Shown here: in pieces, positions 1 to 9,671 of the stretch
Layout: every line of letters starts with the position of its first letter
How positions within the stretch are numbered: the first letter of the stretch is position 1
NCBI RefSeq assembly: GCF_030816715.1
Contig: NZ_JAUSYH010000001.1
Location: 7,936,001-8,000,000, forward strand
Direction of reading: 5' to 3'
Length of the DNA stretch: 64,000 nt
Origin: Streptomyces achromogenes
GTDB taxonomy: Bacteria > Actinomycetota > Actinomycetes > Streptomycetales > Streptomycetaceae
Translations under genes and position numbers: made by a program
Notes under the pieces: generated by a model
Database searches by the model: none
What the model saw: only the letters and a program-made list of their open reading frames with translations
What the model was told of the DNA's origin: nothing

Positions 1-1
1 G

Positions 2-1750
2 GGGGCGGACCCGGTCACCGAGGCGCGCACCCTGCTGGCGCGGGGCGCGATCCTCGCCGTGAAGGGCCTCGGCGGCTATCACCTGGCCTGCGACGCCACG
101 AACCGGACGGCGGTGGCGCTCCTGCGACGCCGGAAGGCGCGCGGCGACAAGCCGTTCGCCGTCATGGCCGGGACGGCGGACGAGGTCCGTCACCTCGTCC
201 GGCTCGGCCCCGAGGAGCGGAGCCTCCTCGAGGACCCGGCCAGGCCGGTCGTCCTGATGAGGCGGCTCCCGCGGCCGTCGTACGCCGACGGGGGCGTGCG
301 CCTCGCCGAGGCCGTCGCGCCCGGCAGCCCGGACCTGGGCGTGATGCTGCCGTACACGCCGCTGCACCATCTGCTGCTCGGCCTGCCCGGCGACCCGGAA
401 GGCCCCCGGCTGCTCGTCATGACCAGCGGCAACGTCTCCGGTGAGCCGATCGTCACCGACGACGCCGAGGCGCTGGAGCGGCTCGCGCACCTGGCCGACG
501 GCTGGCTCACGCACGACCGGCCGATCCACGTCCCGTGCGACGACTCCGTCGTCCGCGTGTGCGACGGCGAGCCGCTGGTGATCCGCCGCTCCCGGGGGTA
601 CGCGCCGCTGCCGGTCCCCCTCCCGCTGGCCGTGCCGCCGGCCCTCGCCGTCGGCGGAGACCTGAAGAACGCGTTCTGCCTGGGAGCGGGCCGACGGGCC
701 TGGCTGTCGGCCCACATCGGCGACATGGACGACATCGCCACGCAGCAGGCGTTCGGCCGCGCGGTGACGCAGTTGCAGGGCATCACGGGCGTGCGGCCCG
801 AGACCCTGGCGTCCGACCGGCATCCGGGCTACCGGTCCGCCCGGTGGGCCGAGCGGAACGCGGCGCACCGGCCGGTCGTACGCGTCCAGCACCATCACGC
901 GCACATCGCCGCCGCCATGGCCGAGCACGGGCTGGACGGCACCCGGGCGGTGATCGGCGTCGCCTTCGACGGCACGGGCCACGGTGACGACGGCGCCGTG
1001 TGGGGCGGGGAGTTCCTGCTCGCCGACTACGACGGCTTCAGCCGGTTCGCGCACCTCGCGTACGTGCCGCTGCCCGGCGGTGACGCCGCGGTGCGCCGCC
1101 CCTACCGCATGGCGCTGGCGCATCTGAGGGCGGCCGGGATCGACCGGTCCGCGGACCTCGCCTGCACGGCGGCCTGCCCGGCCGACGAACTCCAGTTCCT
1201 TGAACGGCAGTTGGAGCGCAAACTGAACTGTGTCCCCACCTCCAGCATGGGCCGGCTCTTCGACGCGGTGTCCTCGCTCGCCGGGGTGTGCCACCGGGCC
1301 GGGTACGAGGCGCAGGCCGCCGTCGAACTGGAGGGGGCGGCCGTGCAGGCACCCGTCGAGGACGGCGCCGCGTACGCCTTCGCCCTGCACGGGGCGCAGG
1401 AGGGCCGCGACGGCGCCCTGCGGGCCGACCCGGCCCCCGTGCTCGCGGCGATCGTCGACGACCTGCGCGCGGGCGCCGCACCGGACGTCGTCGCGGCGCG
1501 CTTCCACCGGGCCGTGACCGCCCTGGTGCACCGGGTCTGCGTGCGGGCGAGGGAGCGGCAGGGGCTGGACACGGTGGCCCTGACGGGCGGCGTGTTCGCC
1601 AACACGCTGCTCTCCTCGGCCTGTGCCGCCGTCCTGCGCGAGGACGGCTTCACCGTCCTGCGGCACCGCCTGGTGCCGCCGGGCGACGGCGGCCTGGCGC
1701 TGGGCCAGCTGATGGTGGCCGCCCGGTCCGTTTCCCGTCCGACCGACTGA
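2..1750 (+). CDS. hypF: Carbamoyltransferase HypF (5'-truncated by window edge)
   Basis: HypF makes the thiocarboxamide on HypE from carbamoyl phosphate, which becomes the cyanide ligands of [NiFe]-hydrogenase. The reading frame is open from base 2, so the start lies upstream. The 582 residues present cover the YrdC-like domain (first ~195 residues) and the Kae1-like carbamoyltransferase domain with its His-rich metal motif 'HHHAHIAAAM', the 'GVAFDGTGHGDDG' loop and 'TGGVFANTLL' near the end. The family is usually about 750-780 residues, so the acylphosphatase and zinc-finger N-terminus is simply outside the window. It is followed 31 nt later by hypC, in the same direction, as in a standard hyp operon. 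Function is from family knowledge; the identification is firm. Confidence 0.95.
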   Translation, partial: GADPVTEARTLLARGAILAVKGLGGYHLACDATNRTAVALLRRRKARGDKPFAVMAGTADEVRHLVRLGPEERSLLEDPARPVVLMRRLPRPSYADGGVRLAEAVAPGSPDLGVMLPYTPLHHLLLGLPGDPEGPRLLVMTSGNVSGEPIVTDDAEALERLAHLADGWLTHDRPIHVPCDDSVVRVCDGEPLVIRRSRGYAPLPVPLPLAVPPALAVGGDLKNAFCLGAGRRAWLSAHIGDMDDIATQQAFGRAVTQLQGITGVRPETLASDRHPGYRSARWAERNAAHRPVVRVQHHHAHIAAAMAEHGLDGTRAVIGVAFDGTGHGDDGAVWGGEFLLADYDGFSRFAHLAYVPLPGGDAAVRRPYRMALAHLRAAGIDRSADLACTAACPADELQFLERQLERKLNCVPTSSMGRLFDAVSSLAGVCHRAGYEAQAAVELEGAAVQAPVEDGAAYAFALHGAQEGRDGALRADPAPVLAAIVDDLRAGAAPDVVAARFHRAVTALVHRVCVRARERQGLDTVALTGGVFANTLLSSACAAVLREDGFTVLRHRLVPPGDGGLALGQLMVAARSVSRPTD

Positions 1751-1781
1751 GTAACGCGCGACCCACAGCGAGGAGAGGCTC

Positions 1782-2080
1782 ATGTGCCTGGCGGTACCCG
1801 GCAAAGTGCTGGACATCGAAGAACGTGACGGCACCCGGATGGCCACCGTCGACTTCGGCGGCGTGGTCAAGGAGGTGTGCCTGGAGTACCTGCCCGACCT
1901 CCGGGTCGGCGAGTACGCCATCGTCCACGTCGGGTTCGCCCTGCAACGGCTGGACGAGGAGTCGGCGCGGCAGACGCTCGAACTCTTCGCCGAACTGGGC
2001 CTGTTGCAGGAGGAGTTCGGCGACCCCTGGGAGGCGGCGGCGACGGAGGCGGACGAGGACGCCGTGGAAGAGGTGCGGAA

Positions 2081-2084
<4 letters not shown>
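1782..2084 (+). CDS. hypC: Hydrogenase assembly chaperone HypC
   Basis: Small 100-residue chaperone that works with HypD in assembling the Fe(CN)2CO centre and delivers it to the hydrogenase large subunit. The diagnostic N-terminus MCLAVPGKV is present; Cys2, exposed after loss of Met, is the functional residue in the family. An AGGAGAG ribosome site lies about 7 nt before the ATG. The C-terminal ~20 residues are acidic. The stop overlaps the hypD start (GTGA), implying translational coupling. Confidence 0.96.
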
Positions 2085-3200
<1,116 letters not shown>

Positions 3201-3208
<8 letters not shown>

Positions 3209-4292
3209 CACCACCGCTGCCCCCACAGCTGTCCCGGCCGCCGCCCTGGACATCGAGGCGTGGACGTGTCCGGCGCCCGTGCGCGACCGGCCGCGTGTCG
3301 TGATGGGCCACGGGGGCGGCGGAGCCCTCTCCGCCGAACTGGTCCAGCAGATCTTCGCGCCCGCCTACGGGGGCGAGGTGCTCGCCCAGATGGGGGATGC
3401 CGCGGTCCTCTCCCTGGGCGGCGCCCGGCTGGCGTTCTCCACCGACTCCTACGTGGTGCGGCCGCTGTTCTTCCCCGGCGGCAGCATCGGCGACCTGGCC
3501 GTCAACGGCACCGTCAACGACCTCGCCATGAGCGGCGCCCGCGCCGCCTACCTCTCCTGCGGATTCATCCTGGAGGAGGGCGTCGAGCTGGACGTGGTCA
3601 CGCGGGTGTCCGAGGCGCTGGGCGCGGCCGCGCGCACCGCCGGCGTGCAGGTGGCCACCGGGGACACCAAGGTGGTGGAGGCCGGCCACGGCGACGGGAT
3701 CTTCATCAACACGGCGGGCATCGGTCTCGTCCCACCGGGCGTCGACCTGCGTCCGCAGCGGGTCGTCCCCGGCGACGTCGTGATCGTCAGCGGCGCCATC
3801 GGCGTCCACGGGGTGGCGATCATGAGCGTGCGCGAGGGCCTGGAGTTCGGCGTGGAGATCAAGAGCGACTGCGCGGCGCTCGGCGGCCTGGTCGACGCCA
3901 TGCTCGCCGTCACCCCGGATCTGCACGTCCTGCGCGACCCCACCCGGGGCGGCCTCGCGGCATCGCTCAACGAGATCGCGGCGGCCTCCGGCGCGGGGGT
4001 GGTCATCCGGGAACGCGACGTCCCGGTCCCGCCCGCCGTGGCCAACGCCTGCGCCGTTCTCGGACTGGACCCCCTGTACATCGCCAACGAGGGCAAGCTG
4101 GTGGCCTTCGTCCCGCGCGAGCACGCCGACGCCGTGCTCGAGGCGATGCGGGCCCATCCGCTGGGCGCGGACTCCGTGATCATCGGTGAGGCCGTCGAGG
4201 AGCACCCCGGCATGGTGGTGACCCGGACCGGTCTGGGCGGGACGCGCGTCGTCGATCTGCCGCTGGGGGAGCAACTGCCGCGCATCTGCTGA
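3201..4292 (+). CDS. hypE: Hydrogenase maturation protein HypE (TTG start)
   Basis: PurM-like ATPase that accepts the carbamoyl group from HypF on its C-terminal cysteine and dehydrates it to a thiocyanate. The protein (363 residues) ends in PRIC, the conserved C-terminal motif with the acceptor Cys last, so the 3' end is intact. The glycine-rich 'MGHGGGGALS' and 'DPTRGGLA' motifs are present. The start is a TTG at 3201, chosen because a strong AGGGAGG lies about 9 nt upstream and it overlaps the end of hypD. Last gene of the operon here; hypA, hypB and the hydrogenase subunits are not in this window and would be upstream if linked. Confidence 0.93.
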
Positions 4293-4359
4293 CCCGGCCG
4301 CGCGCCGCTCGTGGAGTCGAGGAGCGCGCCCGTCCGCCCGTCCGGCCCTGATCGGGGGT

Positions 4360-4746
4360 TCAGCCCGCTCGGGGCCCGGACGGCGGGTCCTGCGGGTCCA
4401 CGCCGCTTCTCGAGGAGGCGTCCTTGGTGCCGCTGGGTCGCTGGGAGCGGCCCCTGCGTCCGGTGTCGCGCCTGCCCTTCTCCTGCGCGTCGCCGTACTC
4501 CTCGCCGCTCGTGCCGGGACTCTCGACCGTGTCTCCCGGCACGGACTTCGTCTCCTCCGCGGATTTCGTCCGGCCGCGGCCCCGCTTCCCGGCGTGCTCA
4601 CCCGCGTGGAACGAGCGACGGGCGCTCGGGTTGTCCTGTCGGCGCGTCTCGTCCACGTCGGGCGACCAGCCGTGGTGCTCGCCGCCCTGGTGACGGCTGG
4701 GACCCTCTCCGTGCGGTGGTTCGGACGAACGTGGTTTCTTCGACAT
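4360..4746 (-). CDS. Small hydrophilic hypothetical protein
   Basis: Predicted 128-residue protein beginning MSKKPRSSEPPHGEG, very rich in Arg, Lys, Gly, Ser, Glu and Asp, without membrane segments or a signal peptide, so probably disordered and cytosolic. An AAAGGGCGG ribosome site lies before the ATG at 4746, which supports this start over a longer upstream extension. It converges on hypE and is transcribed toward it. I do not recognise a domain. A small stress-related Streptomyces protein is possible but not shown by the sequence. Confidence 0.6.
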   Translation of the reverse strand: MSKKPRSSEPPHGEGPSRHQGGEHHGWSPDVDETRRQDNPSARRSFHAGEHAGKRGRGRTKSAEETKSVPGDTVESPGTSGEEYGDAQEKGRRDTGRRGRSQRPSGTKDASSRSGVDPQDPPSGPRAG

Positions 4747-4856
4747 GGTCCGATCCGCCCTTTCGCGGTCAGCGGGGACGCTGCTCACGCCCACCCGATA
4801 TGGGTAAATTATCCCCTCTTGTGTACGGGCGGGCATGTCGTGGGGGATCGGAGCGC

Positions 4857-4890
4857 GACGGCCCGCCGGTGGGGAGTCCGGCGGGCCGTC
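4857..4890 (-). terminator. Hairpin terminator of the arabinofuranosidase gene
   Basis: Perfect 13-bp stem (4857-4869 pairs with 4878-4890) with an 8-nt loop. It lies 16 nt beyond the stop of the minus-strand arabinofuranosidase gene at 4907. There is no U-tract, as is normal for Streptomyces terminators. Confidence 0.75.
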
Positions 4891-4906
4891 GGTGACCGGA
4901 ATGGGG

Positions 4907-6406
4907 TCAGGGGGCGATGTCCCACTGCTGGCAGACGTTGTCGAGCTGCTGCCACTGGCGGACGGCGGTGCCGTTGGCCGTTCCGCAGTTCGTGACGTCC
5001 AGCGTCATGCCGGTGTTGACGTTGGAGATCGTGTAGTGGGTGCCGACCCTCGTGACGTCCCACTGCTGGCAGCGGTTGCCGAGTGAGGCCCACAGCTGGA
5101 CGGCCGTCCCGTTGGACTGCGCGCAGTTCTTGTCGTCCAGGACCGTGCCGCTGTTGACGTTGGTGATGGTGTAGTGGCCGTCGCCCGCGGCCGCGAACTT
5201 CCACTGCTGGCAGGCGTTGCCGAGCGAGGACCAGAGGTCGACCGCCGTGCCGTTGCCGGTGCCGCAGTTGACCGCGTCCAGGACCTTGCCGGAGCCGGGG
5301 TTGGTCAGCCGGTAGGCGGTGCCGGCGACCGGGAAGGTGACGGCCGGGGTGGTGTAGCCGACGGAGGTGATGTTGGCCTGCACCGCGTTGTCGGCGGCGT
5401 TGGTCGGGTAGCCGGAGGTCATGACGCCCTCGAAGAAGGAGCCGTCCGACCCGTTGCTGTTGTCACCGCCGGTGCCGAGGACGATGGAGCCCTCCAGGTG
5501 CATGGGGGTGTATCCGCCGAGGTTGGGCAGCGCCCCGTCGTACCAGGTCGTCAGTGAGCCCGATTGCGCGTTGCCGCCCTTGATGGCGTAGGTCGTCTTG
5601 CCGTTGTTCTTCTCCATGGCGGTGACGTATTCGCTGGAGTTTCCGGTGTTGGCCGAGTTGGCGCCGTTCCCTCCGAAGAACAGCCCGTTCTCCAGGTCGG
5701 CCTCGACCCAGGGGCCCGATCCGGCGCCGGCGCAGGAGAACCAGCACTCCGTGCCGAAGTTGATCGCGTCCATGTGGCCGTTGCCGGTGTCGTTGCCGGA
5801 CGTCTCGGCGTTGCCGTAGTCGAAGCAGCAGCGGTTGTTCACGTGGTGGCCGCTGGTCACCATGTAGGCGCCCTCGGGGGAGCTGCCGGTGGCGATGCCC
5901 GTGGTGCTGTTGTCGCGGTAGCCGACGCCGGCGGACACGAAGACGCCGTACGCGGCGTGACCGCCGACGGTGACCGGCAGCGCGTTGGCGATCGCGCCGA
6001 CGTCCTGCCCGCCGTTGCCGCCCGGCCCCTCGATGGTCAGGTCGTTGTGGTTCGCGCTCTGGTCGTAGATCTTGGTGATGATGCAGGTCGTGCCCGAGCA
6101 GAAGGAGTCCTGCGCCGCCGCGTTGGCGTACCCGCCGGCGCTGAGGAGGCCGATGTCGGCGGTGGCGGAGTCCGAGGCGCGCTTGACCTGGTAGAGAGAG
6201 CCGTTGTAGGCGGCGTAGAGCGCCCGTGTGGTGCTGTGGGCGGCGGCGCAGGGAGTGCCCGCGGACGCGTAGATGTCGCACGGCAGGGACGAGGCGGCCT
6301 CGGCCGTGCCCGCCGTGCTGATGACCCCGGCCAGGAGGCCGGCGAGCAGTGCGAGGACTGCGCCCACCACCCTCAGGCGAAGCCCTTTCAGGTGTCTGGC
6401 TATCAC
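4907..6406 (-). CDS. Secreted alpha-L-arabinofuranosidase (GH54-like) with ricin-type CBM13
   Basis: Predicted extracellular enzyme removing arabinose side chains from arabinoxylan or arabinan. From the GTG at 6406 (499 residues; GGAAGAGG 6 nt upstream) there is a signal peptide with a long hydrophobic core ending near 'GTAEAASS'. The GH54/AbfB-type catalytic region starts at 'LPCDIYASAGTPCAAAHS', and 'INFGTECWFS' carries the probable nucleophile Glu. The downstream 'GGDNSNGSDGSFFEGVMTSGYPT' region is typical of the family. The last ~130 residues are a beta-trefoil lectin with three repeats ending in QQW (CQQWKF, CQQWDV, CQQWDI). An ATG 10 codons upstream is an alternative start. A LacI-type operator about 85 nt upstream suggests sugar-responsive control. 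Confidence 0.88.
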   Translation of the reverse strand: MIARHLKGLRLRVVGAVLALLAGLLAGVISTAGTAEAASSLPCDIYASAGTPCAAAHSTTRALYAAYNGSLYQVKRASDSATADIGLLSAGGYANAAAQDSFCSGTTCIITKIYDQSANHNDLTIEGPGGNGGQDVGAIANALPVTVGGHAAYGVFVSAGVGYRDNSTTGIATGSSPEGAYMVTSGHHVNNRCCFDYGNAETSGNDTGNGHMDAINFGTECWFSCAGAGSGPWVEADLENGLFFGGNGANSANTGNSSEYVTAMEKNNGKTTYAIKGGNAQSGSLTTWYDGALPNLGGYTPMHLEGSIVLGTGGDNSNGSDGSFFEGVMTSGYPTNAADNAVQANITSVGYTTPAVTFPVAGTAYRLTNPGSGKVLDAVNCGTGNGTAVDLWSSLGNACQQWKFAAAGDGHYTITNVNSGTVLDDKNCAQSNGTAVQLWASLGNRCQQWDVTRVGTHYTISNVNTGMTLDVTNCGTANGTAVRQWQQLDNVCQQWDIAP

Positions 6407-6490
6407 TGTGAACCTCTTCCGTCGTGCGTTCTTCACTGGCCCGGTACCGAAGGCGCGGGCAGCGGGGGACGTCCAGCCGGCGAACGAAAA

Positions 6491-6506
6491 TTGTGAGCGC
6501 TAACAA
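6491..6506. promoter_or_regulatory. LacI-family type operator upstream of arabinofuranosidase
   Basis: TTGTGAGCGCTAACAA is an inverted repeat with a single mismatched pair and the central CG typical of LacI/GalR-family operators. It lies about 85 nt upstream of the GTG start of the arabinofuranosidase. The cognate regulator is not in this window. Repressor identity is inferred from motif shape only. Confidence 0.6.
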
Positions 6507-6683
6507 TCGGGAAGCCCGGATGCCGCCGCTCATCCGAGCCGTGGGGCGGGGTGTGAACGGTTCGTCGGTGGCTCTGTGTCGGAGTTGGTCCAGGGTTGTG
6601 CCTGGACGGTGCTCATACGATTGGCGGTGATCGACCGGTCCCGTGACTCCGCCTTTTTACGCCGGTGTGAACATCGGGTCAAC

Positions 6684-6696
6684 ACTGTTGAACAGT
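6684..6696. promoter_or_regulatory. Perfect odd palindrome ACTGTTGAACAGT
   Basis: Six-base arms around a single G, in a relatively A/T-rich stretch. It lies about 30-45 nt before a TTGACC hexamer at 6728-6733. No intact gene begins downstream, so it is either an orphan operator or part of the vestigial promoter described at 6761-6935. Confidence 0.35.
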
Positions 6697-6760
6697 CAAG
6701 AGTATGGAAACAAAGGCCATGCCATTCCTTGACCTTGATTTCTGTTATGCCGGAGCAGAA

Positions 6761-6775
6761 TGTGGGCGCTAACAA
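6761..6775. promoter_or_regulatory. Second LacI-like operator, upstream of an orphan start
   Basis: TGTGGGCGCTAACAA shares the 12-mer GCGCTAACAATC (running on to 6777) with the operator at 6491-6506. It is followed about 20 nt later by a GAAGAGG ribosome site and an ATG at 6807. It looks like a second site for the same regulator, though its left arm is degenerate. Confidence 0.45.
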
Positions 6776-6794
6776 TCCATCGACGACAACGACC

Positions 6795-6935
6795 GAAGAG
6801 GTCGACATGAACCGGAGTCACCGGAACATCGCCCGGATGATTCCCACGGTGCGCGCCAGATGCGGCTCGGAGCGGTCCGCGCGGTGGGCGACGGCCAGTT
6901 CCACGCGCGCGTCCGGTCCGGCCAGCGGCAGATAG
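6795..6935 (+). pseudogene. Orphan translation start (promoter, operator and RBS without a gene)
   Basis: GAAGAGG at 6795-6801 and an ATG at 6807 begin a reading frame (MNRSHRNIARMIP...) that runs only to 6935. From about 6815 it merely reads the antisense of the lysR gene. The leader (CGACCGAAGAGGT) closely resembles the leader of the arabinofuranosidase (CGACGGAAGAGGT). The likeliest explanation is the 5' end of a lost secreted-enzyme gene, cut by a deletion that brought the lysR 3' end here. A chance leader cannot be excluded. Confidence 0.35.
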
Positions 6936-7702
6936 GCGACGCCGTCGAGCGCCAACGCGGTCACGGGCCCCGGCACGACCGCGACACCGAGACCGCCGGC
7001 CACCAGAGTGACCAGCGTCGAGGTCTCGCCGACCTCGTGGCGGATGCGCGGCTCGACGCCGGCGTCGCGCAGGAGGCCGAGGACGACGTCGTACATCACG
7101 GACCGGCGGCCGGCGGAGTGCACGATCAGGTCCGCGCCGGCCAGGTCCGCGGCGCGCAGCCGCTTCCGGCGGGCGAGGGGGTGGCCGACCGGCACGGCGA
7201 CGACGAGCCGGTCCCGGCGCAGGCTGTGCACGGTGAGGGAGGGGCCGGCCGCCACGGGGCGCAGCAGCGCCACGTCGATCGCGCCGGTGCGCAGCGCCTC
7301 GACCTGGTCGGGCGCGAGCATCTCGCCGCGGAAGGAGAAGTCGACGCCGGGAAGCTCCTCCGTGAGCCGCCGCGACAGGGCGGGCAGCAGGCTGTACGTC
7401 GCCGATCCCACGCAGCCGATCGCGAGGTGGCCCACCGAGCCGGCGGCGACGAGCCGGGCGTGCCGGGCCGCCTCGTCGACGTCGGCGAGGATCGCGCGCG
7501 CCCGCCCGAGGTAGGCCCGGCCGGCTTCGGTGAGGTCGACGCGGCGGGTCGTGCGATGGAGCAGCTCGACGCCGAGCTCCGCCTCGAGCTGCCGGATCTG
7601 CGTGGAGAGCGGCGGCTGGGCCATGTGCAGCCGCTCGGCGGCACGGCCGAAGTGGCGCTCCTCGGCTACGGCGACGAAGTACCGCAGGTGACGCAGATCC
7701 AT
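6818..7702 (-). CDS. LysR-family transcriptional regulator
   Basis: Protein of 294 residues. The N-terminal winged helix-turn-helix starts at MDLRHLRYFVAVAEERHFGRAA, with 'RLHMAQPPLSTQIRQLE' as recognition helix region, followed by the periplasmic-binding-like effector domain (about residues 90-290). The HTH is of the CatM/BenM/PcaQ subgroup style, common for aromatic catabolism. It is divergent from the thiolase/CoA-transferase genes with only 71 nt between starts, so it most likely controls them in response to a pathway intermediate. The effector is not predictable from sequence alone. Confidence 0.9.
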   Translation of the reverse strand: MDLRHLRYFVAVAEERHFGRAAERLHMAQPPLSTQIRQLEAELGVELLHRTTRRVDLTEAGRAYLGRARAILADVDEAARHARLVAAGSVGHLAIGCVGSATYSLLPALSRRLTEELPGVDFSFRGEMLAPDQVEALRTGAIDVALLRPVAAGPSLTVHSLRRDRLVVAVPVGHPLARRKRLRAADLAGADLIVHSAGRRSVMYDVVLGLLRDAGVEPRIRHEVGETSTLVTLVAGGLGVAVVPGPVTALALDGVAYLPLAGPDARVELAVAHRADRSEPHLARTVGIIRAMFR

Positions 7703-7710
7703 AGGTCATC

Positions 7711-7732
7711 CGTATCAATCGGCTCGGATACG
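7711..7732. promoter_or_regulatory. Inverted repeat in the lysR / thiolase divergent promoter
   Basis: CGTATC and GATACG form perfect 6-bp arms separated by 10 nt, in the 71-nt gap between the divergent starts. The placement fits a LysR-type binding site shared by both promoters. Confidence 0.5.
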
Positions 7733-7773
7733 CGTACTTCAGAATATCGCGGGCCGGGATTAGCGTCGCTGCC

Positions 7774-8979
7774 ATGAGTGCATTCCTGTACGCCGCGACC
7801 CGGACGCCGTTCGGCCGCTTCAACGGCGCGCTGGCCGGGGTCCGCCCCGACGACCTCGCCGCCGCCGCGATCACCTCGACGCTCGCCCGGGTGCCTGGCC
7901 TCGACCCCGCCGCGATCGACGACGTGGTGTGGGGCAACGCGAACGGAGCCGGCGAGGAGAACCGCAACGTCGGCCGTATGGCGGCGCTGCTCGCCGGGCT
8001 TCCGGTGAGCGTGCCCGGCATCACGGTCAACCGGCTGTGCGGTTCGAGCCTCGACGCGGCGATGACGGCCGGGCGGATGATCGAGACCGGCGACGCCGAG
8101 GTGGTGCTGACCGGCGGCGTAGAGTCGATGACCCGGGCGCCGTGGGTGCTGCCCAAGTCGGCGAAGCCCTTCCCGGCAGGCGACGTCACCGCGGTCTCGA
8201 CCACGCTCGGCTGGCGGCTCGTCAACCCGCGGATGCCCAAGGAGTGGACGGTCAGCCTCGGCGAGGCCAACGAGCAGCTCCGGGAGCGCTTCGGCATCTC
8301 CCGCGAACGCCAGGACGAGTTCGCCGCCCGCTCCCACCGACTCGCCCACCAGGCATGGGAGTCGGGCTTCTACGACGACCTGGTGGCGCCGGTCGAGGGC
8401 GTCGGCCTGACCCGCGACGAGAGCATCAGGGCCGGATCCACGCCGGAGGTGCTGGCCGGGCTCAAGCCGGTCTTCCGGACGCCGGAGCAGGGCGGCACCA
8501 TCACCGCGGGCAACGCCAGCCCCCTCAACGACGGGGCCTCCGCCGTGCTGCTGGGCAGCGAGAAGGCCGCGGCCACGATCGGGGCCGACCCGGTCGCCCG
8601 CATCGCCGGCCGCGGCATGAGCGCGCTGGAGCCGCAGGCCTTCGGCTACGCCCCGGTCGAAGCCGCGAACCGTGCGCTGGCCCGGGCCGGGATCGGCTGG
8701 GACCGGGTGGGCGCGGTCGAGCTCAACGAAGCCTTCGCGGTGCAGTCGCTCGCCTGCCTCGACGCGTGGAAGGTCGACCCCGCCCTCGTCAACCAGAAGG
8801 GAGGCGCCATCGCGATCGGGCACCCGCTGGGCGCCTCGGGCGGCCGCGTCCTCGCCACCCTGGCCAAGGTGCTGCGCGAGACCCGGCAGCGCTACGGTGT
8901 CGCGGCCGTCTGCATCGGGGTCGGCCAGGGCCTGGCCGTCGTGCTCGAGAACTGCGGCGTCACGGAGGAGACCCGGTGA
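7774..8979 (+). CDS. pcaF: Acetyl-CoA acyltransferase, beta-ketoadipyl-CoA thiolase type
   Basis: Thiolase of 401 residues, predicted to split beta-ketoadipyl-CoA into succinyl-CoA and acetyl-CoA. The nucleophilic Cys is Cys89 in 'NRLCGSSLDAA'. 'NEAFAVQSLA', 'GGAIAIGHPLGASG' and the C-terminal 'CIGVGQG' supply the other catalytic His and Cys. Length is normal. Its GTGA overlap with the next gene, a CoA-transferase subunit, is what argues for the beta-ketoadipate role rather than fatty-acid oxidation. The thiolase fold is certain, the exact substrate inferred from context. Confidence 0.88.
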   Translation: MSAFLYAATRTPFGRFNGALAGVRPDDLAAAAITSTLARVPGLDPAAIDDVVWGNANGAGEENRNVGRMAALLAGLPVSVPGITVNRLCGSSLDAAMTAGRMIETGDAEVVLTGGVESMTRAPWVLPKSAKPFPAGDVTAVSTTLGWRLVNPRMPKEWTVSLGEANEQLRERFGISRERQDEFAARSHRLAHQAWESGFYDDLVAPVEGVGLTRDESIRAGSTPEVLAGLKPVFRTPEQGGTITAGNASPLNDGASAVLLGSEKAAATIGADPVARIAGRGMSALEPQAFGYAPVEAANRALARAGIGWDRVGAVELNEAFAVQSLACLDAWKVDPALVNQKGGAIAIGHPLGASGGRVLATLAKVLRETRQRYGVAAVCIGVGQGLAVVLENCGVTEETR

Positions 8980-9671
8980 GCCGGGCGGACATCGTCGACA
9001 GCACCGACGCCGCGGTCGCCGGGATCGAGGACGGGTCCACGGTCCTCGTCGGTGGCTTCGGCCTGGCCGGGATGCCGTTCGACCTGATCGACGCGCTCAT
9101 CCGGCAGGGGGCGAAGGACCTCACGATCGTGTCCAACAACGCGGGCAACGGTGACGTCGGGCTGGCCGCGCTGCTGGCCGCCGGCCGGGTGCGCAAGGTG
9201 CTCTGCTCCTTTCCGCGCCAGGCCGACTCCTGGGTCTTCGACGGCCTCTACCGCGCGGGAAAGATCGAGCTGGAGGTCGTGCCGCAGGGCAATCTCGCCG
9301 AGCGGATGCGTGCGGCCGGGGCCGGCATCGGCGCGTTCTACTGCCCGACCGCGGTCGGCACACCGCTCGCCGAGGGCAAGGAGGTCCGCGAGATCGACGG
9401 CCGCACGTACCTGCTGGAGTACCCCGTCAAGGGCGACTACGCACTGATCGGCGCGCACCTCGCGGACACGTTGGGCAACCTCGTCTACCGCAAGACCGCC
9501 CGCAACTTCGGACCGGTCATGGCCACGGCCGCGACGACGACCATCGTCCAGGTCGACGAGATCGTCGCGCCCGGGACACTCGACCCCGAGGCCGTCGTCA
9601 CGCCGTCCATCTACGTCGACCGGGTCGTCCAGGTGGCGGCCCGTCGCTACACCGTCCAGGGGGCACGATGA
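8976..9671 (+). CDS. pcaI: 3-oxoacid CoA-transferase subunit A (PcaI type)
   Basis: Subunit of 231 residues that with subunit B moves CoA from succinyl-CoA to 3-oxoadipate (or a similar 3-oxoacid). Visible motifs are the glycine-rich 'VLVGGFGLAGMPFDLIDAL', 'LCSFPRQADSWVFDGLYRAG', 'EVVPQGNLAERMRAAGAGIGAFY' and 'YRKTARNFGPVMATAA', all characteristic of the alpha subunit. The GTG at 8976 overlaps the thiolase stop (GTGA) and the gene ends with an ATGA overlap to subunit B. The three genes are therefore translationally coupled. Confidence 0.88.
   Translation: MSRADIVDSTDAAVAGIEDGSTVLVGGFGLAGMPFDLIDALIRQGAKDLTIVSNNAGNGDVGLAALLAAGRVRKVLCSFPRQADSWVFDGLYRAGKIELEVVPQGNLAERMRAAGAGIGAFYCPTAVGTPLAEGKEVREIDGRTYLLEYPVKGDYALIGAHLADTLGNLVYRKTARNFGPVMATAATTTIVQVDEIVAPGTLDPEAVVTPSIYVDRVVQVAARRYTVQGAR

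Noticed and set aside
4800..4820. A/T-rich GGGTAAATTATCCC near the small hydrophilic gene as a sigma-B type promoter
   Set aside because: No convincing -35/-10 pair of a known sigma class at a proper distance; kept only as a vague A/T-rich promoter area.
6530..6808. 92-codon minus-strand frame between the arabinofuranosidase and lysR
   Set aside because: No ribosome site, atypical codon use, and it runs through the operators and promoter-like elements.
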